Shown here: one piece after another, positions 14,881 through 22,144 of the stretch | Layout: each line of letters opens with the position of its first letter | How positions within the stretch are numbered: position 1 is the stretch's first letter | Source: UBA11524 sp963590165 | GTDB taxonomy: Bacteria > Bacillota > Clostridia > Christensenellales > Aristaeellaceae | Assembly (NCBI GenBank): GCA_963590165.1 | Contig: CAVANO010000051.1 | Span: 1-38,684, forward strand | Direction: 5' to 3' | DNA: 38,684 nucleotides | Translations under genes and position numbers: made by a program | Notes under the pieces: model-generated | What the model saw: the letters and a program-made list of their open reading frames with translations, nothing else | The model's database searches: none | Told to the model about the DNA's origin: nothing

Positions 14881-17028
14881 ATGAAAAAATGGTTCTCCGC
14901 GGTGCTGTTGATTTTCCTTCTCACGTTGGGTGCAGCCTTCGCCGCTGAGGCAAATGATATCACGGATGACTGCAAATTCAAGGTCTGCGGCTCCAAATTC
15001 AAATACACCCAGATGACGGATAAGAAGTATACATCCTATTGGGAGAGCAATAAGGTCAAGACCCCGTGGATCAATATCACCGCGCCGGATGACACCCCGA
15101 TTGCGGGTGTGTATATCTGCTTCGGCAATATGCCCGATTCCTGGGAGATTCAGACGAGCGATGACGGCAAGGATTGGTTCACCGCCGTCGAGGGCGATAC
15201 GCGCTTCCTGCATGCCTATGTGGCACTGCCGGAGCCGTCGAAGTACGTCCGCCTCGCCGTCACGAGCGAGAAGAAGATGAAGCTGCGCATCAACGAGATT
15301 TACGCGCTGTCCGAGGGTGATTTGCCCGACTGGGTGCAAGTATGGCAGCCCACCGAAGAAAAGGCGGACATTCTGTTCATCGCGACCCATCCGGATGACG
15401 AGCTGATTTTCTTCGGCGGCGCCATCCCGACCTACGCGGTCGAGCAGCAACGCAAAGTCGTTGTCGCGTACTTCACCAGTTCCAACACGACCCGCTCCTC
15501 CGAGCTGCTCAACGGTCTGTGGCACATGGGCGTACGCAACTACCCGGTCATCGGCGACTTTAAGGACGGCTACGCCAAGAGCCTATCCGCGGCTTACAAG
15601 GCGGCAGGCGGCAAGAACAAGGTCAACGAGTGGATTGTGGAGCTCTACCGCAAATATCAGCCTGAAGTCGTCGTCACGCAGGATTTGAACGGCGAATACG
15701 GTCATAAGCAGCATATGATGATTGCCGATGCCGCTTTGAACTGCATCGAGCTTGCCGCGAACGAGGATGAGTTCATCGAATCCACCGTCACATACGGCAC
15801 ATGGCAGGTCAAGAAGCTCTATCTGCACCTCTACGAGGAGAATCAGATTACGTTTGACTGGACGGTACCGCTGGTCAGCATGAACGGCTCCTCCGGCATC
15901 GAGCTCGCAGAGGAGGCATTCGCGCTTCACAAGACACAGGCATCCTCCGGCATGTCCGTCACGGAAACCGGCGTTAAGTACGACAACCGCGTCTTCGGTC
16001 TGGCTTACACGACGGTCGGCGAAGACGTGCGCAAGGATGACTTCCTTGAGAACATCTACGACGCGCCCGGCTCCTACGATGCAGCCGCTGCCGCCGTCAG
16101 CGCCGGTGCAACCGCTGCGCCGACCGAGGAGCCGTCCTACGCTGCTCTCCTGCCTGAGCTCAACGAAAAGGGTTTCCTCGATGAAGGCGAATTCATCTAC
16201 TCCTCCGAGGACGAGGGGCTGTGGATTTATATCAACCAGACCAGCAAGGTCATCATCCAGCGCAAGTACGACGCCACGCAGCCGCTGACGTGGTTCGAGG
16301 CTGACCTCTATGGCGACCTCGATGAAGGCGAGATGCTCCGCACCGTCCAGAATGACCCTGAAAAGATGGGCAAAGTGCGCGTTGACGCAACGGAAACCGC
16401 CAAGAAGCACAACGTCGTGTTCGCCATGAATACGGACTACTACACCTACCGCGTTTCCGTCACGAACGGCCGCAAAACCGGCGTCGTCATCCGCGATGGC
16501 AAGATTCTCTACGACGACCCCTACACCGAGAAGCAGGTGACCTCCTCGATGTTCCCGAACCTCGATATGCTCGCCTTCATGCCCGATGGCAGCCTCGAGG
16601 TCTACCACAGTTGGGAAAAGACCGCGCAGGAGTTCATTGACGAGGGCGTGCAGACGGTCTACTCCTTCGGTCCGTACCTGATGAAGGACGGCAAAATCTC
16701 CGAGCGCGCCTACGAAAGCAGTGAAAGCAAGAATCCGCGCTGCGCCATCGGCATGGTCGAGCCAGGGCATTATGTCGCCATCATGTGCGAAGGCCGTCTC
16801 AAGCGCTCCAACGGCGTCACGGTCAGCTACCTCGCAAAGCTCATGCGCGCCAAAGGCTGCCAGGTCGCCTTCAACATGGACGGCGGCCAGACGGCGGTCA
16901 TGGTGTTCATGGGCAAGCAGCTCAACCAAATCGGCGCCTATGACGGCGGCAAGACGAATTCGCGTCCCACCAGCGAAGTGCTCGCGTTCGGCACATCCGA
17001 GCAGGTCGGCACCTACGAAGTCAACTGA
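14881..17028 (+). CDS. Secreted PIG-L deacetylase fused to a phosphodiester glycosidase (NAGPA) domain
   Basis: A 715-residue exported protein. The signal peptide ends near Ala21. A discoidin-like beta-rich region (about 27-145; PWINITAPDD, YVRLAVTSEKK) is followed by a PIG-L deacetylase domain with the zinc motif ATHPDDE (about 168-174) and a later GHKQH box. An Ala/Pro linker near 400-420 leads to a C-terminal NAGPA-like domain (VFAMNTDYYT, RKTGVVIRDGKIL, NPRCAIGM, AFNMDGGQTAVM). Families: N-acetyl-sugar de-N-acetylation, and cleavage of phosphodiester-linked sugars. Together they suggest remodelling of a phosphodiester-containing surface glycan (inference). The start MKKWF was chosen because it begins the signal peptide; the AAAGGA site is 13 bases upstream, rather far. 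The open frame extends 25 codons upstream without support. Confidence 0.88.
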   Translation: MKKWFSAVLLIFLLTLGAAFAAEANDITDDCKFKVCGSKFKYTQMTDKKYTSYWESNKVKTPWINITAPDDTPIAGVYICFGNMPDSWEIQTSDDGKDWFTAVEGDTRFLHAYVALPEPSKYVRLAVTSEKKMKLRINEIYALSEGDLPDWVQVWQPTEEKADILFIATHPDDELIFFGGAIPTYAVEQQRKVVVAYFTSSNTTRSSELLNGLWHMGVRNYPVIGDFKDGYAKSLSAAYKAAGGKNKVNEWIVELYRKYQPEVVVTQDLNGEYGHKQHMMIADAALNCIELAANEDEFIESTVTYGTWQVKKLYLHLYEENQITFDWTVPLVSMNGSSGIELAEEAFALHKTQASSGMSVTETGVKYDNRVFGLAYTTVGEDVRKDDFLENIYDAPGSYDAAAAAVSAGATAAPTEEPSYAALLPELNEKGFLDEGEFIYSSEDEGLWIYINQTSKVIIQRKYDATQPLTWFEADLYGDLDEGEMLRTVQNDPEKMGKVRVDATETAKKHNVVFAMNTDYYTYRVSVTNGRKTGVVIRDGKILYDDPYTEKQVTSSMFPNLDMLAFMPDGSLEVYHSWEKTAQEFIDEGVQTVYSFGPYLMKDGKISERAYESSESKNPRCAIGMVEPGHYVAIMCEGRLKRSNGVTVSYLAKLMRAKGCQVAFNMDGGQTAVMVFMGKQLNQIGAYDGGKTNSRPTSEVLAFGTSEQVGTYEVN

Positions 17029-17032
17029 AAAA

Positions 17033-17069
17033 GAGCCAGACTGGACGACACATCCAGCCTGGCTTTTTG
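17033..17069 (+). terminator. Intrinsic terminator of the PIG-L/glycosidase gene
   Basis: AGCCAGACTGGA pairs with TCCAGCCTGGCT (one A-C mismatch) around a 7-base loop, followed by a T-run. It begins four bases after the stop. Confidence 0.9.
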
Positions 17070-17073
17070 ATTA

Positions 17074-17290
17074 TGCCATAATGTCTGACACGATGGACAC
17101 ACTGGCACACCGTTTCTATAACCTTTTTCTCTACGTATCTTATTCTTTTTTATTTTTTTATAAAATAAGTGTGTCAAGTGTGTCAAAGCCTACAAAACAA
17201 GTGATTGCAAGGACTTCGCTGACACAATACCGACACATTTCTGACACGGTCGCGGTCACAGCATGTCAGACCGCAGCCATTTTTTTTCGA
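17074..17290. other. Intergenic region with clustered GACAC/GTGTC repeats
   Basis: No coding frame is convincing. GACACACTGGCACAC (17096-17110) and GTGTGTCAAGTGTGTC (17169-17184) form an imperfect inverted repeat around an AT-rich centre that includes TTTTATTTTTTTATAAAA. A third group with three GACAC motifs lies at 17219-17248. The function is unknown; see findings. Confidence 0.6.
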
Positions 17291-17298
17291 AAGGAAAA

Positions 17299-17337
17299 GC
17301 CCCTGCAGGAAGGAGAAAATCCTCCACGCAGGGGTTT
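17299..17337 (-). terminator. Intrinsic terminator of yebC
   Basis: In RNA sense, CCCCTGC pairs with GCAGGGG, with an inner GGAG/CTCC pair, followed by CTTTTCCTTT. It lies 24 bases after the yebC stop. Confidence 0.85.
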
Positions 17338-17360
17338 CTTCATGCAAGCGCAAACGAGGA

Positions 17361-18107
17361 TTACTCCTCTTCTTCCTCCTCAGGAAGCTCGGCGTTGTGA
17401 TACACGTTCTGCACATCGTCGTTGTCCTCGAGCATTTCCAGCAGCTTCTGGATCTTCTCAATGTTCTCCGGATCAGGCACAGCAACGGTGTTCTGCGGAA
17501 TCTTGTCGACCTCGGCACTCAGGAAGGTCAGCCCCTGCTTTTCGAGGGCTTCGCGGACAGACGAGAAGTCGTTCGGCGCGGTATAGATTTCATACGCATC
17601 GTCATCGACTTTCATGTCCTCAGCGCCGGCATCGAGGGCAAGCATCATCATTTCCTCTTCATCAGAGCCGGGCGTGCGTTCGACCACGATGACGCCCTTC
17701 TCATCGAACATGAAGCCAACAGAGCCGGTCGTGCCGAGGTTGCCGCCATTCTTGGCGAAGCAGTGGCGCACATCGGACGCGGTGCGGTTGCGGTTGTCAG
17801 TGATGGTATCAACGATGATGGCAACGCCGCCGGGCGCATAGCCTTCATACGTAATCTGCTCATACGTCACGTTGGAGAGCTCGCCGCTCGCCTTCTTGAT
17901 GGAGCGCTGGATGTTATCGTTCGGCATGTTGCTTGCCTTCGCCTTCGCGATAATGTCGCGCAGCTTGCCGTTGGACTCAGGGTTTGCGCCGCCGTCACGC
18001 ACAGCAATTGCGATTTCACGGCCGATCTTGGTGAACACTGCGCCACGCGCCGCGTCCGCCTTGCCCTTCTTCGCCTGAATATTATGCCACTTGGAATGCC
18101 CAGACAT
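17361..18107 (-). CDS. yebC: YebC/PmpR/TACO1 family protein
   Basis: A 248-residue cytosolic protein of the widely conserved YebC family. Members were first described as DNA-binding regulators; recent work assigns several a role in translation of proline stretches. The start MSGHSKWHNIQAKKGKAD is the family hallmark, followed by DGGANPESNGKLRDIIAKAKA and YEGYAPGGVAIIVDTITDNRNRT. The C-terminus ends in an acidic Glu run. GGGAGGG lies seven bases before the ATG. It has its own promoter and terminator. Confidence 0.97.
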   Translation of the reverse strand: MSGHSKWHNIQAKKGKADAARGAVFTKIGREIAIAVRDGGANPESNGKLRDIIAKAKASNMPNDNIQRSIKKASGELSNVTYEQITYEGYAPGGVAIIVDTITDNRNRTASDVRHCFAKNGGNLGTTGSVGFMFDEKGVIVVERTPGSDEEEMMMLALDAGAEDMKVDDDAYEIYTAPNDFSSVREALEKQGLTFLSAEVDKIPQNTVAVPDPENIEKIQKLLEMLEDNDDVQNVYHNAELPEEEEEE

Positions 18108-18183
18108 CAGAAATCCCTCCCGAAATACTCAGGGAAACGCCGCTTCTCCGCGCCTCCCGAATGACAGTCATTGAAAACACTTT

Positions 18184-18212
18184 ATTATATCACCGCATCG
18201 CCCAACCGTCAA
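18184..18212 (-). promoter_or_regulatory. yebC promoter
   Basis: TTGACG (18207-18212), a 17-base spacer and TATAAT (18184-18189). The -35 box directly abuts the head palindrome of array C. Confidence 0.85.
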
Positions 18213-18213
18213 G

Positions 18214-18300
18214 GGCACTTCGTGCCTTTTTTTCTTCGTGCCTTTTTTCTTCGGACACTTCGTGTCTTTTTTTTCGTGTCTTTTTTTCGTGCCTTTTCTT
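18214..18300 (+). repeat. Array C: two TTC palindromes with repeated right halves and T-tracts
   Basis: Plus strand: GGCAC-TTC-GTGCC (18214-18226) plus T7, then CTTCGTGCC plus T6, then GACAC-TTC-GTGTC (18254-18266) plus T8, then CGTGTC plus T7 and CGTGCC plus T4. It looks like serial rho-independent terminators pointing plus, yet no plus-strand gene lies upstream; it separates two minus-strand genes, degV and yebC. Confidence 0.85.
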
Positions 18301-18321
18301 TTTGACGGACTCTGTGAATGA

Positions 18322-19176
18322 TTACTTTGCCGATTCGACGAACAGCACGCCGAGCGTACCCGGTCCGCAATGGCAGGAGATCACGCCGCCGGCACGCGTT
18401 TCGATGACCTCATCAAAATGATGCAGCGCCGTCAGATACGTGCGCACCTGCTCCACAATCTCGCGGTCGCAGCCGGAATGCGTGATAAAGACGCGCTTCT
18501 TGTCCGCCGCAAGCAGGTCATCATGCAGATCCGCCGTATAAGTGCTGATGGCATGCGCAAGTGAGCCGCGGTACTTCTTGTCGACGCTCATCTTGCCGTC
18601 CTTGACGATGATTTTCGGATGAAGCTTCAGCACGCTGCCCGCCAGCGCAGCCGCTCCGCTGCAGCGTCCGCCGCGATGCAGGAACGTCAGCGTATCGACA
18701 ACGAAGGAGGCGCGCACAGATGGAATCAGCGATTCGACATGCGCAACGATTTCCGCGCCGGACTTGCCAGCCTGCGCCATTTCCGCCGCCTCGAGCACCA
18801 GCAGCCCGATGCCTGTGGACAGGTTCCGGCTGTCAATCACATGAACGCGCTTGGACGCACCCAGCTCCGCCGCGGCTTCCACCATGTTGGCATACGTTGC
18901 GGACATGCTCGAAGAGATGGCAAACGCCACGATCTCGTCATGCGACGCAAGATATTTTTTGAAGCATTCCTGCACCGACCAGGCATTCGCACATGCCGTT
19001 GTCGGTGCCTTTTTTGTGCTGTTTGACCAGTCAAAAATTTCCTCAGAGGTAATATTGACGCGATCCTCATACTGCTGATCGCCCAAGCGGACAATCAGCG
19101 GCACCAGCGTGATATCATATCGGTCAAGCAGCTCCTGCGATAAGTCAGACGTGCTGTCTGAGATAATTTTCACCAT
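18322..19176 (-). CDS. DegV family fatty acid-binding protein (FakB-like)
   Basis: A 284-residue cytosolic protein of the DegV fold. Members bind a fatty acid and present it to the kinase FakA for uptake into phospholipid (family knowledge). Motifs are ISDSTSDL at the N-terminus, ISSSMSATYANM, VIDSRNLSTGIGLLVLEAA and the phosphate-site region DTLTFLHRGGRCSG. The ATG at 19174-19176 gives the usual family start (MVKIISDSTSDL); only a GGAG about 13 bases upstream supports it, so the preceding 15 codons cannot be fully excluded. No fakA gene is nearby. A promoter lies at 19225-19254. Confidence 0.93.
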   Translation of the reverse strand: MVKIISDSTSDLSQELLDRYDITLVPLIVRLGDQQYEDRVNITSEEIFDWSNSTKKAPTTACANAWSVQECFKKYLASHDEIVAFAISSSMSATYANMVEAAAELGASKRVHVIDSRNLSTGIGLLVLEAAEMAQAGKSGAEIVAHVESLIPSVRASFVVDTLTFLHRGGRCSGAAALAGSVLKLHPKIIVKDGKMSVDKKYRGSLAHAISTYTADLHDDLLAADKKRVFITHSGCDREIVEQVRTYLTALHHFDEVIETRAGGVISCHCGPGTLGVLFVESAK

Positions 19177-19224
19177 AAGGTGGCGTACACTCCGTTCCTG
19201 AATAATGTTGGACAAAACCAAAGT

Positions 19225-19254
19225 ATTCTACCATTTTCAAAGAATGTTTGTCAA
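19225..19254 (-). promoter_or_regulatory. degV promoter
   Basis: TTGACA (19249-19254), an 18-base spacer and TAGAAT (19225-19230), about 50 bases upstream of the chosen degV start. Confidence 0.75.
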
Positions 19255-19624
19255 GGTTAAGTTTCTTTCCGGTCGCAGACCTCGTCTGTCTTACTCCTTA
19301 AATTCCTTCGGATTCCAGGTTTCGTTTCAATAGTAAGCTTTAGCAAACCATATAAAGGAGTTACATGACAAACCTGCTATGGAAATGAGAATTGCATGCC
19401 CGAAGAGGGTAAGGGTGCGACCGGAAAGCCCCCTTGTCGTTGCAAAGTTTTCACTTGTTTGTTCATCGAACCGAAATGCAGCGCTTGAAACACTCCTATT
19501 GTCGCCTGAAAAGCGAAACGAAATTTGAATTTTTTCATTTTCATGCAACAAAATAGCGTTTTGCTTCGTTTAATAGGTGTACGCACTTTTGCAATCCATC
19601 TTCGGTGAGACGAGGTGATGATCC
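19255..19624. other. Unexplained intergenic region with overlapping short frames on both strands
   Basis: 370 bases between the degV promoter and the response-regulator start. The plus strand has AAAGGAG before a 7-codon frame at about 19364 and a 49-codon ATG frame (about 19379-19528). The minus strand has a 74-codon frame (19327-19551), and all lack recognisable domains. Local stems such as AAACGAA/TTCGTTT and CGCTT/AAGCG are present. A structured RNA or a relic is possible; neither is shown. Confidence 0.4.
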
Positions 19625-20278
19625 ATGACAGAGGAAACGCGCGTAATGATTCTGGAACCTGATTCCCGTCAGCGAGAGCAGATGGCGGCTGTGCTGACGC
19701 GGCAGGGATTTCTGTGTCTGACGGCTGATGAGCTTCGCGGTGCTCTGCCCTATTATCATTCTCAGGAGCGCATCCTGACCATTCTGAACGCGCGGCTGCC
19801 GTGGAGCGAGAGCATCGAGCTGCTCCAGTTGATTCAGCAAAAAGGCTGGCCGGTGCTTTATCTGACTGCGGAGCCAGACAATGTCCCCCATCTGCTGTCA
19901 CTGTTTGATGTGCCGTGCGATGTGCTGGTGCAGCCGTTTACCGCGCAGCAGCTGCTGACGGCGGTGCAATCGGTGCTGACCGCTTCATGCACCACGCTGC
20001 ATGCAGGGTCGCTGTGCTTGGACACGGTGACGCACAGCGCGACGCTCGACGGCGAACAGCTGACACTGACCGCGCAGGAGTACGCGCTTCTGGAGGCACT
20101 CGTCAAGACGCCCGGGTTGGCAGTTTCCCGCGAGACGCTTCTGCGCACCGCATGGGGTTATCAGGCGCTGGGCGAAACGCGGACGGTCGATGTCCACATC
20201 CAGCGGCTGAGGCGGAAAATCGGCAAATCCTGCATCGAAACGGTCTACAAAACCGGCTACAAGCTAAAGATGGCATAA
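19625..20278 (+). CDS. Orphan OmpR-type response regulator with a degenerate receiver
   Basis: A 217-residue protein with a receiver-like domain (about 5-118) and a C-terminal winged helix (about 125-215; LTAQEYALLEALVKTPG, TVDVHIQRLRRKIG, IETVYKTGYKL). The receiver has lost key residues: the phospho-acceptor Asp position in ILTILNARLPW is Asn55, the conserved Lys in LVQPF is Gln103, and the acidic pair is Glu11-Pro12. Thr81 of YLTA is kept. It therefore probably works without phosphorylation as an atypical regulator. No histidine kinase lies nearby. The DNA-binding half is well preserved. The gene ends directly at array D, whose head can act as its terminator. Confidence 0.88.
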   Translation: MTEETRVMILEPDSRQREQMAAVLTRQGFLCLTADELRGALPYYHSQERILTILNARLPWSESIELLQLIQQKGWPVLYLTAEPDNVPHLLSLFDVPCDVLVQPFTAQQLLTAVQSVLTASCTTLHAGSLCLDTVTHSATLDGEQLTLTAQEYALLEALVKTPGLAVSRETLLRTAWGYQALGETRTVDVHIQRLRRKIGKSCIETVYKTGYKLKMA

Positions 20279-20386
20279 GGGGGCTTCGCCCCATTTTTCT
20301 CTTCGCCCCAGTTATCTCTTCGCCCCGTTTTTCTCTTCGCCCCATTTTTCGTTCGTCCCGTTTTTTCCGTTCGTCCCGTTTTCTTG
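20279..20386 (+). repeat. Array D: terminator-like palindrome plus five repeated right halves
   Basis: One base after the regulator stop codon stands GGGGC-TTC-GCCCC (20280-20292) followed by ATTTTT. Then come CTTCGCCCC three times and TTCGTCCC twice, each with its own T-run (about 17-18 bp units). The head is a good intrinsic terminator; the later units lack a left arm and cannot fold alone. Confidence 0.9.
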
Positions 20387-20427
20387 CCAAAGAAACTTGT
20401 AAGCTCTCCAACCAAGAAAGTTATTAA

Positions 20428-20455
20428 CGCCGCACAGGCATTCACCCGTGCGGCG
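20428..20455 (-). terminator. Terminator of thiT
   Basis: CGCCGCAC pairs with GTGCGGCG around a 12-base loop. It is followed in the minus direction by TTAATAAC, a weak U-tract, and lies just after the thiT stop. Confidence 0.7.
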
Positions 20456-20461
20456 CGTTTG

Positions 20462-21193
20462 TTATTTGACCTTCTGAAGTTCATGCGCGAGTCGTTCGCC
20501 AACCAGCAGCGCAATCGCAAGGCAAATCAGGCATTCCGGCAGCATGTAGGAGCCGTTGTACACGAAGGCGTACCAGACCGGATTCATGCCTTCTGGCGCG
20601 TATTCGCCATAGAAGATGAAACCGGACAGGAAAGACGCCATGAAACGCCCGAAGCAGGCAATCACAAAGCTGATGCTCATCTTGACCTTGCTGCCGCGCA
20701 GCAACCCTGCCAGTCCCAACAGACCGAAGGCAATCGGGTAATCCAGCAGATTCGGAATCGCGCCCAGCGCCATCCATGCCATGCCGTCCAGCAGGAACTG
20801 CATCACGCCGTACAGCACACCGAGCACCATGCCCGGACCCACACCGTAGCAATACGCAAAGAGCATCAGCGGCAGCATGCTTGCCGGTGTCACTGCGCCG
20901 CCCATCGGCATCTGCCAGAGCTTAATCAGGCTCAGCACAGATGACAGCGCCATGCACATCGCGCCGACTGCCATCGTCCGCGCGTTCCAGAACGGCTTTT
21001 TGCTGGTCTTTTTCAATGTCAAGACATAGACGGCAATGCCGGCAATGAGCAGAATGCTGATGGTCGCCCAGAACGACACGCCCTTTCCCAGCAACGTCCA
21101 TGCGGGATCAGCAGTTTCTGCAACCTCTTCGGCTGCTTCGGTCACTTCGGTGACGGTTTCGGCGGCTTCCTCCGCCAGTACGTAGTTCAGCAT
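20462..21193 (-). CDS. thiT: Energy-coupling-factor thiamine transporter S component ThiT
   Basis: A 243-residue membrane protein. The core (about 70-235) matches ThiT: MCMALSSVLSLIKLWQMP, GGAVTPASMLPLML, YGVMQFLLDG and LLDYPIAFGLLGLAG, segments that build the thiamine site between six helices. It would work with a shared EcfA/EcfT module encoded elsewhere. Unlike typical ThiT of about 190 residues, it has an extra N-terminus: an acidic Glu/Val/Thr repeat (about 8-29) and one more hydrophobic helix (about 40-60). AAGGAGG lies seven bases before the ATG. The TPP riboswitch upstream supports the thiamine assignment. Confidence 0.94.
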   Translation of the reverse strand: MLNYVLAEEAAETVTEVTEAAEEVAETADPAWTLLGKGVSFWATISILLIAGIAVYVLTLKKTSKKPFWNARTMAVGAMCMALSSVLSLIKLWQMPMGGAVTPASMLPLMLFAYCYGVGPGMVLGVLYGVMQFLLDGMAWMALGAIPNLLDYPIAFGLLGLAGLLRGSKVKMSISFVIACFGRFMASFLSGFIFYGEYAPEGMNPVWYAFVYNGSYMLPECLICLAIALLVGERLAHELQKVK

Positions 21194-21257
21194 ACCAAGT
21201 CCTCCTTATTTTGCAGCATGCGCTGCTTTTGTCTGACAACGCATTTCTCGCGCAAAC

Positions 21258-21282
21258 AAAAAATCCCGCGTCATGACGCAGG
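21258..21282 (-). terminator. Expression-platform terminator of the TPP riboswitch
   Basis: In RNA sense, CCTGCGT-CATG-ACGCGGG (one mismatch) followed by A and six T, located about 50 bases after the aptamer and about 65 bases before thiT. Confidence 0.85.
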
Positions 21283-21330
21283 AAACAGGAGGGATTGGCA
21301 GCGCCGCGATGTTCGCGTGCTGTACCTCCG

Positions 21331-21412
21331 CTGTCCCTACGGTAGGATGACCTACAATCAGGTTCAAATGGTCGGCGAAATGCCCTCTCAGCTGCGTTTA
21401 TCGCAGCTCCCA
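21331..21412 (-). promoter_or_regulatory. TPP (THI-box) riboswitch aptamer upstream of thiT
   Basis: In RNA sense the hallmark elements appear in order: GGGAGC, a GC-rich side hairpin, GCTGAGAGGGC, TTGAACCTGAT, and CCTACCGTAGGGA. These are the conserved pyrimidine- and pyrophosphate-binding segments of THI-box RNAs. Thiamine pyrophosphate binding should favour the downstream terminator and shut off thiT. Confidence 0.92.
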
Positions 21413-21488
21413 TCGCGGATGATGCAATTGTCAGTGCATAGCATAGCACTGCACGGAAAAATTGTCAACCTGATTTTCGCATTTCCCC

Positions 21489-21516
21489 TTGATTTAGGGC
21501 AAAAATCATGTAGAAT
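21489..21516 (+). promoter_or_regulatory. Promoter of the YfbR-like/TIM-barrel pair
   Basis: TTGATT (21489-21494), a 16-base spacer and TAGAAT (21511-21516), 34 bases before the ATG. Confidence 0.65.
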
Positions 21517-21550
21517 AGAGCCTGACAGACAAACAGGAGGAACCAGCTTC

Positions 21551-22144
21551 ATGGATTTTCACTTTTTCGCTTACATGGCTCGTCTGCGTTACATTCGCCG
21601 CTGGGGACTGATGCGTTCGGCGATGCCGGAGAATGACGCAGAGCATTCCCTGCAGGTGGCAATGCTCGCGCACGGCATGGCGCTCATCGGGCAGAAGCGG
21701 TATGGACGCAACTGCAACCCGGAGCACATCGTCACCCTTGCGGTGTACCATGACGCGTGCGAGGTCATCACGGGCGACATGCCAACGCCCGTCAAGTACC
21801 ATTCGCCGGAACTTCGCGGTGCCTACAAGGACGTTGAGCGCATGGCAAACGACCGTCTGCTGACGATGCTCCCCGATGACCTTCGTGAATCGATTGCACC
21901 GTATCTGAGCGCCTCCGGCGACTACGACCGACAGATTGTCAAGGCGGCAGACTCGCTCAGTGCGTACCTGAAGTGCGTTGAGGAGCGCAGAGCGGGCAAT
22001 CACGAGTTCGATGCGGCAGGCGATGCCATCCGCAGGCAACTTGATGCCATCCAATGGCCCGAAGTGCAGGACTTCATCCGCGAATTCACGCCGTCCTTCT
22101 CCCTTACGCTCGATGAGCTGAATCAGCCGAGCGCACAGCCATGA
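21551..22144 (+). CDS. HD-domain 5'-nucleotidase, YfbR-like
   Basis: A 197-residue cytosolic phosphohydrolase of the YfbR family (dephosphorylation of deoxynucleoside 5'-monophosphates). The opening FFAYMARLRYIRRWGLMRS is typical of the family. Metal ligands are seen in NDAEHS (His32), the HD pair His67-Asp68 in VYHDACEVITGD, and Asp134 in KAADSLSAYLKC. The ATG at 21551 has AGGAGG ten bases upstream; the open frame upstream is not supported. It overlaps the next gene by 4 bp (ATGA), so the two are coupled. Confidence 0.88.
   Translation: MDFHFFAYMARLRYIRRWGLMRSAMPENDAEHSLQVAMLAHGMALIGQKRYGRNCNPEHIVTLAVYHDACEVITGDMPTPVKYHSPELRGAYKDVERMANDRLLTMLPDDLRESIAPYLSASGDYDRQIVKAADSLSAYLKCVEERRAGNHEFDAAGDAIRRQLDAIQWPEVQDFIREFTPSFSLTLDELNQPSAQP

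Noticed and set aside
15583..16929. 448-codon minus-strand frame opposite the PIG-L/glycosidase gene
   Set aside because: The plus strand carries clear PIG-L and NAGPA motifs and a signal peptide; the minus frame has none.
19327..19551. 74-residue minus-strand protein
   Set aside because: It has no convincing ribosome binding site or domain and overlaps frames on the other strand; kept only as an unexplained region.
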